A stretch of 17,346 nucleotides of DNA from CAYLLN01 sp036496265 (lineage in GTDB: Bacteria; Planctomycetota; Planctomycetia; Pirellulales; Pirellulaceae): assembly GCA_036496265.1 (NCBI GenBank), contig DASXLL010000005.1, positions 1 through 17,346 on the forward strand, given 5' to 3'. The position numbers and the translations under genes are program-made. The stretch's first letter is position 1. Each line of letters opens with the position of its first letter. Shown here piece by piece: positions 15,194-17,346 of this stretch. Below the pieces are notes generated by a model. The model worked only from the letters and a program-made list of their open reading frames with translations, was not told the DNA's origin and ran no database searches.

Positions 15194-17346
15194 GGACTGC
15201 CCCCGGGGCGCTCGTCGCTGCTCAGCCGCTCGTAATACAGCCGCGTTTTTTCCGAATACCGTGGCGGCACCGGATCGCGATCGAGCGGCACAATCGCTTG
15301 CTTCGCCGTCCGCCGAAGCAACTCGGCCGCGACGCGGTCCCGCAGCTCCACTAGTGGTCCGGCGACTTGCGATTGCACCAGCTCCCAATTCGGATCAGTC
15401 GAATGCCGCTTGAACTCGGCCCGCATCCCGCGGGCCCGCTCGCGAATCCGCGCCGCTTCAGCCCGCAGCTCCGGATCGGCGACCATCTCCTCGACGTCGC
15501 GCAGCCGATCAGACCACTCGCGAAACTGATTGCCCGTCAGCGGTCCGAACATATCGGTTGGAACGAAATCGTTGAACGGCCCGGTGCCACGCAGATTCCC
15601 GCCTGTCTGCCGTTGGCCTTTTTGGCCCTCGCCGTTTTGCCGCTGCCCCGGTTGACCTTGCTGCGCTTTGCCCGATTGCGGCTGACCCGGCTGCCGTTCG
15701 CCGCCTTTGCCACCCGCTTTTCCACCACCGGCCTTGCCGCCCTCGCCTTGCTTCCCGCCTTTCCCCTGACCCGATTTTTGACCCTCTTGTTGTTGGCCGG
15801 GTTGCTCGCCCGGCTGCTGGCCATCACGCGACTGCGGCTCACCTTGCTGAGCCTGACCCCCTTCACCTTTCCCGCCCTTCTGACCTTCCTTTTGTCCCTT
15901 CTCGCCTTTGCCCTGACCCTTTTGCCCCTTACCAGCCTTTTGCTGCTCGCTCGGCTCCTCGCCATTTGGCTGCTGACCGGGCTGTTGCTCTTGACCCTCG
16001 CCAGCCTGCCGTTCGCCCGGCTGATTTTGCCCTTGCTCACCGGCTCGACTCGGCGAATTGCGGTTTACTTCGTTATTCAACTCGCTCGACAACCGCTGGA
16101 GCTCCTCGCGAGCGCGGCGCAGCGCCTCCGTTTCGTCGCCCAGCACCGCTTCAGCTGCCTGCTCGATGCCTTCCCGCAATTTCTGAATGCCCTGGCCAGC
16201 CGGCTGCTCTTGCTGCTGGGCATCGCGAGCCAATCCATTCCGGAGCGACCGTTCCGCCGCTTCCAGCGCCCGTTCGACGTTCTGATCTTGCGCATTGCGG
16301 GCCGCGTCATACAGCCGCTCGGCCAAGAGCGGCTCGGTTTCTTCGGCTTGCTCAATCGTCTGCCGCATCTGCTCTTGAATTCCTTCCAGCCGGCGTCGCT
16401 GCGCGGCCAGGTCCTCGGCGATCTTCTCCCGCTCGCCCGTGTCGCGCAGCGACTTGCTCGCCCCCTTCTGCTGCGGCTGAACCGCCTCATTCAAACGCTG
16501 GCTCAAATCCTGCTCGCGCTGGTCCAGCTCACGTGCCGCCTCCCGCATCTGCCGCATCTCGTCGTTGAACTGGCCGGACGCACGGCGACGGAATTCGTTT
16601 CGCAGCTCCTCGAACGTCTGTTCCGCCCTTGTGCCCGACGCGGCGGCTTGCGTCACCCGCTCGTTTTCGAGCGCCTCGGAGGCACGCTGGGCCTGCTCGC
16701 GAGCCTGCTGAAGCTGTTCCCGCTCGGCTGACATCCGCTCCATATTCTCCGGCGTTTCCATCCGCGACTGCAGTTCTTCCGTGTCTTGCAAAACTTGCCG
16801 CTCCTCGTCCTGTAGACGCTGCAACTGCCGTTTCAATTCCTCGCGTTGCTGTTCGCTGCGGACTTCTTCGAGCGCCGACTGCAATTCCTTCATGCGATCA
16901 TTCAGATCGTGTTGCCGCTGCGCCAACTCTTTCAACCGATTCAAAACCTGCCTGTTTTCGCGTTCTTCCGGCGATTCCTGAGCGTCCTGGGCCTGCCGCT
17001 GCGTCTCGTAGCGGTTTTCCTCGTTTTTCAGGTCGAGCTGCTGCATCTGTTGCCGCTGCTGCTGTGAACGCGCACTCGCCTGACCGCGCTGCTGCCGCTG
17101 CGTCTGGCGAACGATGTTGTGCTCGCGGGCCCGCAGTTTCAGCAGCGATTGATACGCCGCTTGCTCCGCCTTGAGCGCCGGCTTGAGCGGTTCAGCTGCC
17201 GGCTGATCATGCGCCGCGATCAATTGATGGACCGCCGCTTGCATCGCCTTGAGCACCGCTTCACCGTGTTCCTGCGACTGCGGATCTTGCAGTTTTTCGA
17301 CCAATGCCGTCGCCTGCTCCAGTGCTGAGGCCTGCGACAGCCGAAT
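15190..17346 (-). CDS. Long coiled-coil protein, 5' end cut by the window
   Basis: The frame is open to the window edge, so the N-terminus is missing; 718 codons are visible. The first 420 or so residues are Gln/Glu/Arg-rich coiled coil (for example REHNIVRQTQRQQRGQ, LKELAQRQHDLNDRMKELQS). A low-complexity Gly/Gln/Lys/Glu stretch follows (about 15570-16050). Then comes a better-conserved C-terminus (FVPTDMFGPLTGNQFREWSD, later PLDRDPVPPRYSEKTRLYYE). It resembles the DUF4175-like proteins that sit next to vWA genes in planctomycete and alphaproteobacterial genomes; those usually have N-terminal membrane segments, which would lie outside this window. The stop overlaps the next start by ATGA. 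Function is unknown; a structural or scaffolding role is likely. Confidence 0.8.
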   Translation of the reverse strand: MRLSQASALEQATALVEKLQDPQSQEHGEAVLKAMQAAVHQLIAAHDQPAAEPLKPALKAEQAAYQSLLKLRAREHNIVRQTQRQQRGQASARSQQQRQQMQQLDLKNEENRYETQRQAQDAQESPEERENRQVLNRLKELAQRQHDLNDRMKELQSALEEVRSEQQREELKRQLQRLQDEERQVLQDTEELQSRMETPENMERMSAEREQLQQAREQAQRASEALENERVTQAAASGTRAEQTFEELRNEFRRRASGQFNDEMRQMREAARELDQREQDLSQRLNEAVQPQQKGASKSLRDTGEREKIAEDLAAQRRRLEGIQEQMRQTIEQAEETEPLLAERLYDAARNAQDQNVERALEAAERSLRNGLARDAQQQEQPAGQGIQKLREGIEQAAEAVLGDETEALRRAREELQRLSSELNNEVNRNSPSRAGEQGQNQPGERQAGEGQEQQPGQQPNGEEPSEQQKAGKGQKGQGKGEKGQKEGQKGGKGEGGQAQQGEPQSRDGQQPGEQPGQQQEGQKSGQGKGGKQGEGGKAGGGKAGGKGGERQPGQPQSGKAQQGQPGQRQNGEGQKGQRQTGGNLRGTGPFNDFVPTDMFGPLTGNQFREWSDRLRDVEEMVADPELRAEAARIRERARGMRAEFKRHSTDPNWELVQSQVAGPLVELRDRVAAELLRRTAKQAIVPLDRDPVPPRYSEKTRLYYERLSSDERPGGSP

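Noticed and set aside
15367..16731. 454-codon open frame on the plus strand opposite the coiled-coil gene
   Set aside because: Leu/Pro/Arg-rich antisense of the low-complexity and Gln-rich region; no recognisable motif.

Overview
The window looks like high-GC chromosomal DNA from a planctomycete, probably Pirellulales-like. The strongest lineage signs are a secreted protein made of 16-residue YTV-type repeats (7858-9348), a cluster of vWA/glutamine-amidotransferase-fold, caspase-like and long coiled-coil proteins in the style of planctomycete MoxR/Bat operons (10785-17346), a stand-alone STN/secretin-N-like exported protein, and weak or absent Shine-Dalgarno sequences at several starts. I see no rRNA, tRNA, CRISPR array, transposase or phage gene. 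LAYOUT: 1-329 is non-coding DNA rich in hairpins and short repeats. 330-7376 is a plus-strand run of four genes: a short SecA-like ATPase, a periplasmic HlyD-type adaptor, a GAF-like/TM/HlyD fusion, and a PqqD-like/M50 protease/HlyD fusion. The second and third overlap by one base, and the fourth starts 25 bases later. 7431-9348 (minus) holds a Nudix hydrolase, which seems to lack an ordinary start codon, downstream of the YTV repeat protein. 9349-9982 is a 634-base divergent intergenic region. 9983-10783 (plus) is the STN-domain exported protein. It meets, with one base between the stop codons, a minus-strand cytochrome c'-like protein (10785-11750). From 17346 down to 11862 (minus) run a 5'-truncated coiled-coil protein, a vWA/GATase-like membrane protein and a caspase-like peptidase, each joined to the next by a 4-base ATGA overlap. 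HOW THE GENES MAY WORK TOGETHER: The first cluster joins a SecA-family motor core to three proteins carrying HlyD adaptor modules, one fused to a cytosolic sensor-like domain and one to an intramembrane site-2-type protease with an N-terminal PqqD-like (possibly peptide-recognising) domain. No ABC transporter and no SecY are present in the window. I infer an envelope-spanning export or processing machine in which the SecA-like ATPase supplies energy. This is the best candidate here for a poorly described system; substrate and outer-membrane partner are not visible. The second cluster is probably an envelope-associated complex with a caspase-like enzyme. Its position in the operon supports this, but its substrate is unknown.
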